Shown piece after piece: positions 47,581 to 57,023 of a stretch of 64,000 nt of DNA. The notes under the pieces were generated by a model. That model was not told the origin of the DNA, ran no database searches, and was given only the letters and a program-made list of their open reading frames with translations. The stretch's first letter is position 1. Every line of letters begins with the position of its first letter. The translations under genes and the position numbers were made by a program. Origin of the DNA: Deltaproteobacteria bacterium (GTDB taxonomy: Bacteria > Lernaellota > Lernaellaia > JACKCT01); the NCBI GenBank assembly GCA_027493875.1, contig JAOSJX010000004.1, positions 62,001 through 126,000 on the forward strand. The letters run 5' to 3'.

Positions 47581-50500
47581 TCAGTGCATCACCGCGGCCG
47601 TATCGTCCGGCAGGTCGTCGCCGATCATCGTTTCGTCCTCGGCGAAACGCACCGAAACCAGTTTCGAGACGCCCGCTTCCTGCATGCTCACGCCGTAGAG
47701 CGTTTCGGCGATTCGCATGGTGCGTTTGTTGTGCGTGATCAGGATGACCTGGCTGTGTTCGCGCACCATGTGCATCAGGTTGTTGAACCGGTCGACGTTG
47801 GCGTCGTCCAGCGGCGCGTCCACCTCGTCGAGCAGGCAGAAGGGGCTGGGTTTGATCAGAAAGATCGAGAAGATCAGACCGATCGAGGACATCGCCTTCT
47901 CGCCGCCGGACAGCAGGGTGATGTTGGTCAGCCGTTTTCCCGGCGGCTGGATCGAAATATCGATGCCCGACTCCAAAGGATCGTTCGGATCGGTGAGTTC
48001 GAGTTTGGCCGATCCGCCGCCGAAGAGGGACGGCAGCACGGCCGCGAATTTTTCCGCCACCGCCGCGAAGGTCCGGATAAAGCGTTCACGCGATTCCTTG
48101 TTGATCTTGCCGATCGCCTGCTGCAAATCCGCCATCGCCGATTCGAGGTCGGTTTTTTGCGTGGTGTAGAAATCGAGACGCTGCGTCTGCTCGGCGTGCT
48201 CCTCGATGGCGTCCACGTTGACCGGCCCGATCTTCTCGATCTTGTCGATCAATTCGCGGCGGCGCTCCGCCATGACCTGCACATCCACCGAATCGTCCTT
48301 GCCGCATTCCTCCGGCAACTCGGCCAGCGCGATGTTGTAGCGGTCGGTCAGCCGTTCGGAGAGGTGATCGCGCTTCATGCGGTACTCGACCAGCGAGACA
48401 TCCTGGCGCGACAACTCCTCTTTGTGGCCTTCGACGTCCTTGCGCAAAACACGCAGGCCGGCGTCGGCGCGGGCGAGTTCTTCCTCGCGCGCTTCCTGAT
48501 CGCCGCGCGCCCGCGCCAGCGTTTCCTGCACGCGGACGATCTCGCCGGCGCGTTCGCCGAGCGCGGCTTCGACGCGTTCGACGCCTTCACGCGCGCGGGC
48601 GATCCGGCGTTCGGACTCCTCCACCGACGCGCGGCGCGCCGAAAGATCCTCGCGGACTTTTTGCAGCGTCCAACGCAGGCTCGTTTCGCGGTCGAGGGCG
48701 GCCTTGCGGCGTTCGCGCAGGCCCGCGACTTCGGCGGAACGCTCCGTCACTTCCTCCTGAAGCGCCTCGAACTGCCGCGCGCCTTCGTACAAAGCGTCCT
48801 CACGCACCTGCAGATCGGCACGGGCGCGGGCGATCCGCTCATCCACCTCGCCGACTTCCGCGGAGGCCTTGGCGGAGGCCTCCTCGCGCGCGGCGCGCGC
48901 TTCGAAAATCGCGCGCTCGCGTTCGGCGAGTTCGTCCAACTGCTGGGCGACCGACGTCTCTTCGTCGTGCGCCCGCCGCAACGCGCTCTCGGAGCGGCTC
49001 GACGCTTCGTGCGCCTCGTCCAACGCGGGACGCAGCGATTCCCACACCGCTTCCACGCGCCGCAACTCCGCCTCGGCGGCGGTGAACCGGTCCTGCGCCT
49101 CGTCGCGCCGCACGGTCAGCCCTTCGAGCTCGGCGGTCAACTCGCGGATACGCCGGTTGCGCGCGAGGGCTCCGCCCTCGCCTTCGGCGCGTCCGCCGCC
49201 GGAAACGATGCCCGACGCGTGGACGAAATCGCCCTGGCGCGTGACGAACGCGCCGTGGTAGCCGTTCGCCGTGTGCAGGGTCAGCGCTTCTTCCAACGTG
49301 TCGACGAGCAACACGCCGTCGAGCAGCGTCCGCGCGACGGGCGCATACCGTTCCTCGCAACGCACCACGTCGAGCAGCGGCCCGCGCGTTCGGCCGAGCG
49401 TATGCTGCGGGTAGTCCGTATCCGGCGCGCGCAGTTCCAACGGGATGAAAGTGGAGCGGCCGCCCTCGCCTTCGCGCAGGAAGTCCGCGGCGGCGAGGCA
49501 ATGCTCGCGCCGTTCCAACAACACGCCCTGCACGCGTTCGCCGAGCGCGGCTTCGAGCGCCGCCTCGTATTCGGCGTCCGTTTCCATCACGTCGGTCAGC
49601 ATGCCGAGCACGCCCGGGACCCGCGCCGATCCGTTCGCTGATTTTTCCTCGAGCAGCCGGCGGACGCTTTCGGACGAGCCCTCCTGCCGCTCCTTGACCG
49701 CGACGAGCGAATCAAGCAGCACGTGAACGCGCTGCCACCCGCCGCGCGCCTTGTCGAGCGCGTCGCGGGTGTCGGTGTGCATCTCTCGGACGCGGCCGAG
49801 CTCTTCGGCACGCTCGCGCATTTCCTCGGCCAGGGTCTCGACGCGGGCGCGCAACTCGCGCGCCTCGCGCATCTTCGCTTCGATATCGGAGATCAGCGCC
49901 GCGCGGCGCGCCTCGAGTTCCTCCCGCTTGCGTCCGATGTCCTCCAGCCGGCGGCCATCGTCCGCCTCGCGGTCGGCATGCCCCTCGACCTGCCCGGCCA
50001 GCGCGGCGCGGCGCTTGGTCTCCTCGTGAATCGTTTCGCGGAGGGATTCGGCCGCTTCGGAATTTTCGCGGCGTGTCTTGCGGTAGACTTCCAGGTGCTC
50101 GCGGCTCTCGTCGAGCCGGGTTTGGCCGGCCTCGAGCGCCTCGCCGGTTTCGCGCGCCTCGGCGAGCGCTTTTTCGGCGTCCGCCTCCAGCGTGGGAATG
50201 GAACCCTCGGCCTTTTCGATTTCCGCAAGGACGGCCTCGCGGCGCGCGCCCTCTTCCGCCGCTTCGCGCAAGAGTCCGGCGCGCTCCTCCTCGAGCTTGC
50301 GCAGCGCGTCCTGCATCTCGGACAACTCGCGCGCCTTGGATTCAAGCGCCTTCGATTCGCGGAGATGGTCCAGGTGCCGTGCCTCGACGGCGGCTTCCTC
50401 CGCGGCGAGTTTGGCCTGCGCGGCGTCGAGTTTTTCCCTGATCTCGCCGAGCACCCGGCGGGCTTCGGCTTCCTTGCGGTCCAGCTCCGCCGCCTCGCGG

Positions 50501-51200
50501 GCGGTCAGCTCAAAATCGAGCGCGCGGAGTTCCTCGGTGAATTCCTTGTAGCGGGCGCGCGTCCGGCCTGACGCGCGAGGCTGAGCACGCGGCTTCGGAT
50601 TTCGGAAATGATGTCTTCGGCGCGTTCGAGATTCTGCCGCGTGGCTTCGAGCTTGCGTTCGGTTTCCTCGCGGCGGACGCGGTATTTGGTGATGCCCGCG
50701 GCGTCCTCGATGAGGAACCGGCGGTCCTGCGGCTTGGCGGAGAGCACGCGGGCGATCTGCCCCTGCTCGATGACGGAATAGGTCCGCGCGCCGATGCCGG
50801 TGTCCATGAGCATCTCGTGGATGTCTTTGAGCCGGCAGGCCTGACGGTTGATGAAGTATTCGCTTTCGCCGGATCGGTAGAGGCGCCGGGCGATCTCGAT
50901 TTCCGAAACGTTCTCGTAACCGACGGGATGCACGCCGTCCTCGCAACTGAACAGCAGCGATACCTGCGCCATGGAGGTGGGTTTGCGGCTGTTGCTGCCG
51001 GCGAAGATGACGTCCTGCATCTCCGTACCGCGCAGCGACTTGGCGGACAACTCGCCCATGACCCAGCGGATGGCGTCGACGACGTTGCTTTTGCCGCAGC
51101 CGTTGGGTCCGACAATGACGGAAATGCCGTCGGTAAAGGAAAGGCGGGTTTTATCCACGAAGGATTTGAAACCGACCATCTCCACGTGCTTGATCTTCAT
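47581..51200 (-). CDS. smc: Chromosome segregation protein SMC
   Basis: About 1,206 residues, the usual SMC size. The N-terminal ATPase part starts MKIKHVEMVGFKSFVDKTRL with Walker A IVGPNGCGKSNVVDAIRWV. Two long coiled coils flank a hinge. The C-terminal part has the signature LLSGGEKAMSSIGLIFSIFL and Walker B SPFCLLDEVDAPLDDANVDR. Its ring-shaped dimer organises and separates chromosomes with ScpA/ScpB, which are not in the window. One indel near 50571, a G/C-rich stretch, shifts the frame just after the first coiled-coil start; the flanking sequences are otherwise intact. The ATG is at 51200. Confidence 0.93.
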
Positions 51201-51344
51201 GACGAAACGCGCAACTCCCCATTTTAACGACGTTTTTCTCCAAGCCCCCGCTTGGAGCCACAAGATCTGATGCAGTGGGGGGAGGCTATACCAGCCCTTG
51301 GCCCAAGTCAAGCAAAAATACCATCCACAGGGTGTTTTACCGAT

Positions 51345-51368
51345 TTATCCACAATATGTTGTGGATCG
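51345..51368. promoter_or_regulatory. Palindromic site containing a perfect DnaA box, upstream of smc
   Basis: TTATCCACA (51345-51353) matches the DnaA-box consensus. An 8-base perfect inverted repeat, ATCCACAA-TATG-TTGTGGAT, spans 51348-51367, and a further ATCCACA lies at 51323-51329. The location, about 150 bases before the smc start, fits an operator or a DnaA-titration site better than an origin. Confidence 0.45.
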
Positions 51369-51410
51369 GACAAACTCACTCGCTCGCCGCCGAGCGTGAT
51401 CTCGGGCGAA

Positions 51411-51445
51411 AAAAAGCCGTCCCACTGACTGCGGGACGGCTTTTT
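51411..51445 (-). terminator. Rho-independent terminator, bidirectional
   Basis: A perfect 13-bp arm pair (AAAAAGCCGTCCC with its complement) and a nine-base loop, with T-runs on both strands. It lies 25 bases after the stop at 51471 and serves the minus-strand propeller gene. Confidence 0.85.
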
Positions 51446-51470
51446 ATTTTCGTTAGATCGAGGTCAGGTT

Positions 51471-53054
51471 TCAGCAGCCGCAGCCGCCGTCATCATCGTC
51501 GTCGTCATCGTCGTCGCCGTCGACATCGTCATCGTCGGCGGTGTCGTCGTCCGAGGGAATTTCCTCGCACGCGTCGGCTTGCTCGTTGCACTGTTCGCCC
51601 TCATCGCACGGATCGCCGGAAAACTCGCAAACGCCCTGGTCGTTGCAAGAGCCGGCGCCGGTGCAGAAGTTTCCGTCGTCGCAATCGGCGTCGGTTTCGC
51701 AGGGGCACAGCACGGCGAAGCCGGCGATGCCGGCCGCGTCGTCCACCGGGTCGGTGTTGACGTCCTCGGCGCCGGCCATCCGCGCGACGAGCGAACTCGC
51801 CTTGGCGTTGATGCACTCGCCCGGATCCTTGGCGGTAAAGCCGACCGTGACGGTGAACGATTCGCCGGCGGCGAGGTTTTCACCGAAGGACGTGACGAGG
51901 TCGCTCCACGTCAACTCGGCCTCGGCTTTAGACACGTCGGGCGCCGGCGTCGCGGACACGAATTCGAGCAGCGCGTTGTCGAAAAGAACGCTCGCGGGAA
52001 GCAGCGCGATATCCTCGTCCCCGTTATTGGAGATGGTGAACTCGGCGGCGAGCGTTTCGCCGATGGCGGGAACGCGGTTCGCCGGATCGGTGACCGTCAC
52101 CGCGACGGTATCGCCGAAATCATTGAAACCGACGCCCAGGTCCGTCCCGCTCCACGTGCCGTCGCCGTGCGGGAACATCGTGATCTCGTCGAGCGTTTCG
52201 CCGTCGAGCACGTACAGGCCGGTCTCGGGAAGATCGCCCTCGCCTCCGAGCGCGAACACGAGCGACCCGTCGCCGGCCGCGGCGATGCCCTTGGCGACGG
52301 TGCCGAGCTCGGCGAAGTCCTCGGTGCCCGCCCCGACGTCGAAGCTCGTGACGACGCCCGGGCCGGCGAGCGCGTTCGTTGTGTACACGACGGGCGTGGG
52401 CGCGCCGACCGCGGAGATCGCGATGGCGAGATTGGTCTGATCGAAATCACCGGCCAGCGTATGCTCGTTGACGTCGAAGTAGTTGACGGACGGCGCGGCG
52501 CTGCCGACGTAGAGAAAATCACCGAAAACACTCAGGCCGTAAATGGTTTCGTCCGTGGAAAGATCCCACGATTCGCCGAACGTCATGGTGTCGGTGTCGT
52601 ACACGATGACGGTGGACGATCCGACGTCGGCCATGAAAAAGCGTCCGGTCGTCTCGTCGATGTCCATGCCCGCGAGATCCGTGGCCTCGTCGATGTCCGT
52701 GTCGGCCAGGCGCTCGAGCGTCAGCGCGTCGAAGGTGTCGAGCAGGCCGCTGTGTTCGTGCGCGACGTAGACGCGGCCGTTCGCCGAATCCACCGCGATG
52801 CCGACCGGTCCTTCCGCGGGTTCGGCCTGGCCGTCCACCCAGACGGTCTGCGCCTCGATGACGGTCTCGCCGAGAATGACGTAGGCCGTCACGGGATAGG
52901 GGTCCGCGTTGACGTGCGGAAGCACGTAAAGCACGCGCGGGGCCTCGGGCACGTCCGTTTGCGCGCTCGCCGCGATCGGCGCTCCGGCAAGCCACAGCGC
53001 GACCACGGCCGCCAGCACGATCTTGGCGGTTTTTCCTTCCGTGTTAACTCTCAT
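51471..53054 (-). CDS. Secreted beta-propeller protein with Cys-rich repeats and Asp-rich Cys-Gly C-terminus (paralogue 1)
   Basis: Intact 527-residue protein. A signal peptide ends PIAASAQTD. Residues about 35-310 are a YVTN/NHL-like propeller (PVGIAVDSANGRVYVAHEHS, DETTGRFFMADVGSSTVIVY), followed by a DUF11-like beta domain (NRVPAIGETLAAEFTISNNG). Then a Cys-rich repeat appears, CETDADCDDGNFCTGAGSCN, as in many myxobacterial surface proteins. The tail has runs of Asp and ends GGCGC. The whole architecture recurs in the gene at 54315-56146. The ends suggest attachment or export by a C-terminal signal, but no membrane helix is present there. Confidence 0.75.
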   Translation of the reverse strand: MRVNTEGKTAKIVLAAVVALWLAGAPIAASAQTDVPEAPRVLYVLPHVNADPYPVTAYVILGETVIEAQTVWVDGQAEPAEGPVGIAVDSANGRVYVAHEHSGLLDTFDALTLERLADTDIDEATDLAGMDIDETTGRFFMADVGSSTVIVYDTDTMTFGESWDLSTDETIYGLSVFGDFLYVGSAAPSVNYFDVNEHTLAGDFDQTNLAIAISAVGAPTPVVYTTNALAGPGVVTSFDVGAGTEDFAELGTVAKGIAAAGDGSLVFALGGEGDLPETGLYVLDGETLDEITMFPHGDGTWSGTDLGVGFNDFGDTVAVTVTDPANRVPAIGETLAAEFTISNNGDEDIALLPASVLFDNALLEFVSATPAPDVSKAEAELTWSDLVTSFGENLAAGESFTVTVGFTAKDPGECINAKASSLVARMAGAEDVNTDPVDDAAGIAGFAVLCPCETDADCDDGNFCTGAGSCNDQGVCEFSGDPCDEGEQCNEQADACEEIPSDDDTADDDDVDGDDDDDDDDDGGCGC

Positions 53055-53123
53055 CGTCCAAATCCTTCCTTCATAAGGAGCCGGCGGCCAGAGGCCGGCG
53101 GCCGAAAATCCCGCGCGGCGCGG

Positions 53124-54231
53124 CTATTCGTCGAAAGACGTCCGCACGACGCGCAATCCGTTGTCCTCGTCCAAGCGGTCGGCGACGCCGACGCGGCGAT
53201 AGGCGGCGCGGCAATCGGCGGCCGAGGCGAACATCGATCCGCCGCGATACATGTGCGCCACGGTGCCGCCGGGGCCGGTGGGATCGAGGACCGGTTCCTC
53301 ATCGAACTGGTAAGGCACGTCGGTTTCGTCGTCGATCCCGTCCCAGGTCCATTCCCAGACGCTGCCGAGCATGTCGTGGAGGCCGTACGCGTTGGCGTCT
53401 TTCGTTCCGACCTTGTTGATGTCGAATTCGGAGGTTCCGCAGTACCACGCGATATCCGTCAAGTTGTCTTCCGCGCAATTCCAATCGGTTACGTCGCCGC
53501 CGTAATAGGCCGTGGTCGTCCCACCGCGCGCCGCGTATTCCCATTCGGCTTCGGTGGGCAGGCGGAATCCGTCGCACTCCCAATCCCACGTGACCACGCC
53601 CTCGCCGTCGCGCGTGTAGCAGGTGTCGTAACCGTATTGCTCGGAGAGGGCGTTGCAAAAGTCGACCGCGCGGTTCCAGCTCACGGTGCCGATCGGAAAA
53701 TCGTTGTCGCAATCCCACTGCCCCGGCGGAAACTCGCCCATCAGCCCGAGCCACAGCGATTGCGTGACCTCGTGTTTGGCCACGTAGAAATCGCGGGTGA
53801 GGGTCACCTGATGCTGCACCTCCCACGCGGGGTCGCCGGGGCCGCCGAAGTCGGGATACACGTATTGCTCACTCTCTGGGCTGCCCATCAGGAAGGTCCC
53901 GGAGGAAACGAGTTCCATTGCCGGTTCGAACACGAGAGGCTCGACGTCGGGGCATTGGGGCGGCGGTCCGGTGTCGTCGTCATCGTCGTCCGCGGTATCG
54001 TCATCGGCCGTATCGTCGTCGCCGGTGTCGTCATCGACATCATCGTCATCGCCGGCCGTGTCGTCGTCGGCATCATCGTCCACCGCGTCGTCGTCGCCCG
54101 CCGTGTCGTCATCCCCCGTATCGTCGTCGCCGCCCGCGTCGTCATCGTCGTCATCGTCGCCGCATCCGCAGCCGACGGCCGCCGGCAGCACCAGCCACAC
54201 GATCCAAAAAAATTTTACACCGCATCGTCAT
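53124..54231 (-). CDS. Formylglycine-generating-enzyme-fold (SUMF1) lipoprotein with Asp-rich linker
   Basis: About 369 residues. The signal peptide ends LPAAVGC; the mature start CGCGDDDDDDDAGGDDD leads into about 55 residues of Asp/Thr repeats. The domain is the FGE-sulfatase fold: GTFLMGSPESEQY, VAKHEVTQSLWLGLMG, GFRLPTEAEWEYAARGG and GLHDMLGSVWEWTWDGI, ending AYRRVGVADRL...GLRVV. True FGE active-site cysteines are not visible, as in most bacterial homologues, so it is probably a ligand-binding module. The A-run at 54206-54212 (plus letters) is one base too long and hides the ATG at 54231 (54225 is also possible). It sits between the two propeller paralogues. Confidence 0.78.
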
Positions 54232-54252
54232 GTCCAAGCCGTCCGTCGGTTC

Positions 54253-54290
54253 AAATAAAGGGAGCCGGGCGCGTTATGCCCCGGCCCCCG
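54253..54290 (-). terminator. Rho-independent terminator after propeller paralogue 2
   Basis: On the minus strand a ten-base stem (GGGGGCCGGG with CCCGGCTCCC, one wobble) and a ten-base loop precede TTTATTT. It ends about 25 bases after the stop codon at 54315. Confidence 0.65.
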
Positions 54291-54314
54291 TTCTTCGCCC
54301 GTTCGAATCCCGTA

Positions 54315-56146
54315 TCAACCGCAGCCGCAGCAGCCGCCGGTCACTTCACCTTCCCCCGGGTCCTCTTCATCGGCGACGGGAATTTCGTCGGTCGTATCGT
54401 CGTCGTCCGTGGGGGGTCGTCGGCGGCTTCGCAGACATCGATGTTCTCGTTGCACTCTTCGCCCTCGTCGCACGGGTTGCCCGTATCGTCGCAGGCCGTG
54501 GTTTCCTCGTTGCACACGGAATCGCCGTTGCAGAACTGGCCGTCGTCGGTGCAGGGGTCGCCCTCGTGCGCGCATTCGTCGGTGGCTTCGATGCACTCCG
54601 ACGTTTCGCCGCCGTTGCAAAAGATCCCGTCGTCGATGGGGCACGGGTTGCCCGAGCTTTCGCATTGGTTCTCGTCGTTGCAGATTTCGGTGCCGTTGCA
54701 ATACATGCCGTCGTCGCAATCGGCGTCGACCACGCACTGGCAGGTGATCGTGTAGCCGAAGGTGCCGGCGGCGTCTTCGACCGGGTCACCGAGATCGTCC
54801 TCGACGTTGGTGATCTCCGCCAGGTTCTGGCCCTGGACCTGATTCGTGCAGGCCTCGGGCTGCGCCTGGAAGTGGACGACCACGGTGAGGGTTTCGCCGT
54901 AGGCCAGATCGGAGCCGCGCTGCGCGATCAGATCGGTCCAGTCGATTTCGCCGTCGTCCGTATTGTCGTCCGAGGTGTAGGGCGCCTCGGCGAAGAGATA
55001 GGTCAGTTGCGTGGTGTCGTAAATATCCTTGAGCGGCAGCACGTGGATCGGCCGGGAATTGCGGTTTTCGATGGTGATCTCGAAAACGACTTCCTCGGTC
55101 ATGTTGATGGTGCCGTCGGGATGCGAGCTGGAGTCCTTCTTGACGGCGCTGCCGAAGGCGAGCCACGTGGCGTCCACGTCGGTGGGGCTCCAGCCGAAGT
55201 TGAGATCGACCCGCGACAATTGCGTCAGCGTATCCCATTCGAACACGCGCACCGACGGCAGATTGCCGAAGGAGCCGCCGATCGAGGCGTAGACGTAACC
55301 GTCCACCTGGTTCACCGCGATCCCGCGGACCGAGCCGGCACCGATATTGACGCTGTCGCGGTTGCCGGTCTCGACGTCGGCCATGGTCAGATAGGGCGAA
55401 TCGGGCGGCGGATGCGACCCGCTGACGGAGCCGGTGTAGAGCACCGGATACCCGTTGTCCTTGATGTAGACGGCAAGCCCCTGGGAGACGTAGAGCATCG
55501 TTTGATTGCCGACCTCGGCGTGCGTGTCGATGTCGTACCACCGCACCACCTGCGTGGCGTCGGTGAGAAACACGACGTCCTGGCCGTCGAGATCCTCGAT
55601 GATTTCGACGTCGTAGGCGCCGGCGCCGGAGGGGATGGCCCAGGTGTCGACGTGGCTGAAGGTGTCCGTATCGAACACGTACATGTAGTTGATGCCGCGG
55701 TCGACGACGAAAAGATGGCCGCGCGTTTCGTGCACGTCCATGCCGGCGATGTCGTCGACGGGGTTCAGCGGATCGGGGCTGACGAGCGTGATCTGGCCGA
55801 GCGGCGTGGCGTCGGTGGCGTCGAAAACGTCCAGCGTGCCGGAGAATTCGTAGGAGATGAACATCCGTTCGTGGATCGGATCGACGCCGATGCCGACGGC
55901 GCCGCCGTCGCGGTCGAGCGGCCGCCACGTGGCGGACAACGCCAATTGATCGCCGTTGACCGCGTAGGCGCGGATCGGATAGGTGGTCGCGCCGCCGATA
56001 TTGCCGATGGCGAAAACGGTGCGCGTCTGGTTGAACACGGACTGGGCCGAGGCGTCATGAAGCCCGGCCGCGGTGAACACCAGCGCCAAGGCGAGAATGA
56101 CTGTGATCCGGCTAAGCCTTCGGAAACAGACAGAGGAAGTCGTCAT
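54315..56146 (-). CDS. Secreted beta-propeller protein with Cys-rich repeats and Cys-Gly C-terminus (paralogue 2)
   Basis: About 610 residues. Signal peptide ends LHDASAQS; a propeller (DIAGMDVHETRGHLFVVDRG, RGIAVNQVDGYVYASIGGSF) and a DUF11-like domain follow. At least four Cys-rich units occur, e.g. CVVDADCDDGMYCNGTEICN and CDEGEECNENIDVCEAADD. The G-run at 54411-54416 is one base short; the repaired end reads TDDDDTTDEIPVADEEDPGE and stops after GGCCGCG. It shares order and motifs with the gene at 51471-53054, with more Cys repeats, so the two are diverged duplicates. ATG 56146 has GAGGGA upstream. Confidence 0.75.
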
Positions 56147-56344
56147 GGGGTCCCTCGCTCCAAGTTCAAAAAAATTGTCGTCGCGGCGGGCAATCGCCTT
56201 CATCAGATCGGGAGCGCGCATCGACAAGGCGCTCCATTCCCCGAATCGCGTGCATTTTATAGCAGATCGGACGGGAGAAAACCAGCGTTTTTCCTACAAA
56301 AAACGCCGGTCGGCCGCCCGGCGGAGCGGGGCCGGCGAACGATA

Positions 56345-56384
56345 AAAAGAACGCGCCGCCAAGCACTTAGGCTTCGCGGCGCGG
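56345..56384 (-). terminator. Rho-independent terminator after the gene at 56408
   Basis: On the minus strand CGCGCCGC (56383-56376) pairs with GCGGCGCG (56359-56352) around an inner AAGC/GCTT pair, followed by TTCTTTTT. It lies about 25 bases after the stop at 56408. Confidence 0.65.
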
Positions 56385-56407
56385 TTTTCTTCTTCGCTTG
56401 ACGAGGA

Positions 56408-56730
56408 TCAGACCTGAGCGCGCTCTTTGAGGAGCCCCTCGAAATACGGCTTCACCGTGATCGGCAGCATCGTCGTGCGCTGGTAGCGGATGGGCTCGTT
56501 GAGAATCCGCAATTCAAACTCGCGGTTGTTCCGGCCCCTGCTCATCAGAACCTTGTGCTGGCGCCGGTCGTCGCAGATTTCCTTTTCAAGGACATGCACG
56601 TGCGGTAATACGCGAAGAGCTTACGTCCGAAGGGCGTGTCGAAGCGGTCGAAGCAGCGGTTTCGGCTGACCCGTTCGGTCTCGTTGAGTTCCAGGAGCTT
56701 TTGCAGTTCGTTGTGAAGTTTGTCTTCCAT
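56408..56730 (-). CDS. Small hypothetical protein, frame-shifted
   Basis: About 107 residues joined from two frames. The first part is MEDKLHNELQKLLELNETER ... RFDTPFGRKLFAYYRT, charged and helical. After an indel near 56590-56603 the second part continues VHVLEKEICDDRRQHKVLMS and ends YFEGLLKERAQV. It has no signal peptide or membrane segment. A good promoter lies about 100 bases upstream and a terminator just downstream, so it is an independent unit. I do not recognise the family. Confidence 0.6.
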
Positions 56731-56833
56731 AGGCGTTCCTTGTCCCCTATTTGTTCCTCGATTTGATTCGCGACCGGGATGCCCCGTGGCTGGCGCCGGG
56801 CCCAAGGCCCATTCTCAATACATCCAGCCCGCA

Positions 56834-56862
56834 ATTTTACCCAATTTTACGCACAGCGTCAA
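56834..56862 (-). promoter_or_regulatory. Sigma70-type promoter of the small gene at 56408-56730
   Basis: TTGACG (56862-56857) and TAAAAT (56839-56834) are 17 bases apart on the minus strand. A direct repeat of TAAAATTG lies in and just upstream of the -10 box. The predicted leader is about 95 bases long. The rest of 56731-57023 shows no gene. Confidence 0.6.
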
Positions 56863-57023
56863 ACATGACGCGGCCCTCAAAAAGCCGCGTCTGCCGGACT
56901 TTCGTCCTGTTTGAATGATCGTATTTTACCTGATTTTTCGATCCGATCAAGCAAATTTTCCACAAAATAAACCGTCCGCGGCGTTTTTGGACACCGCGGA
57001 CGGCGCGTTGGTTTCACCGCCGG

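Noticed and set aside
51321..51368. DnaA-box cluster considered as the replication origin
   Set aside because: Only one perfect box, no AT-rich unwinding region, and no dnaA, dnaN or gidA nearby.
53124..54231. True formylglycine-generating enzyme for the sulfatase-like protein
   Set aside because: The FGE active-site cysteine pair is not visible, the protein is a lipoprotein, and the sulfatase-like enzyme has Thr instead of Cys at the modified position.
51579..54755. 1,058-residue open frame on the plus strand
   Set aside because: Covers two well-supported minus-strand genes with recognisable domains; composition is that of an antisense frame.
53918..56401. 827-residue open frame on the plus strand
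   Set aside because: Antisense to the second propeller paralogue; starts with an Arg/His-rich non-globular stretch.
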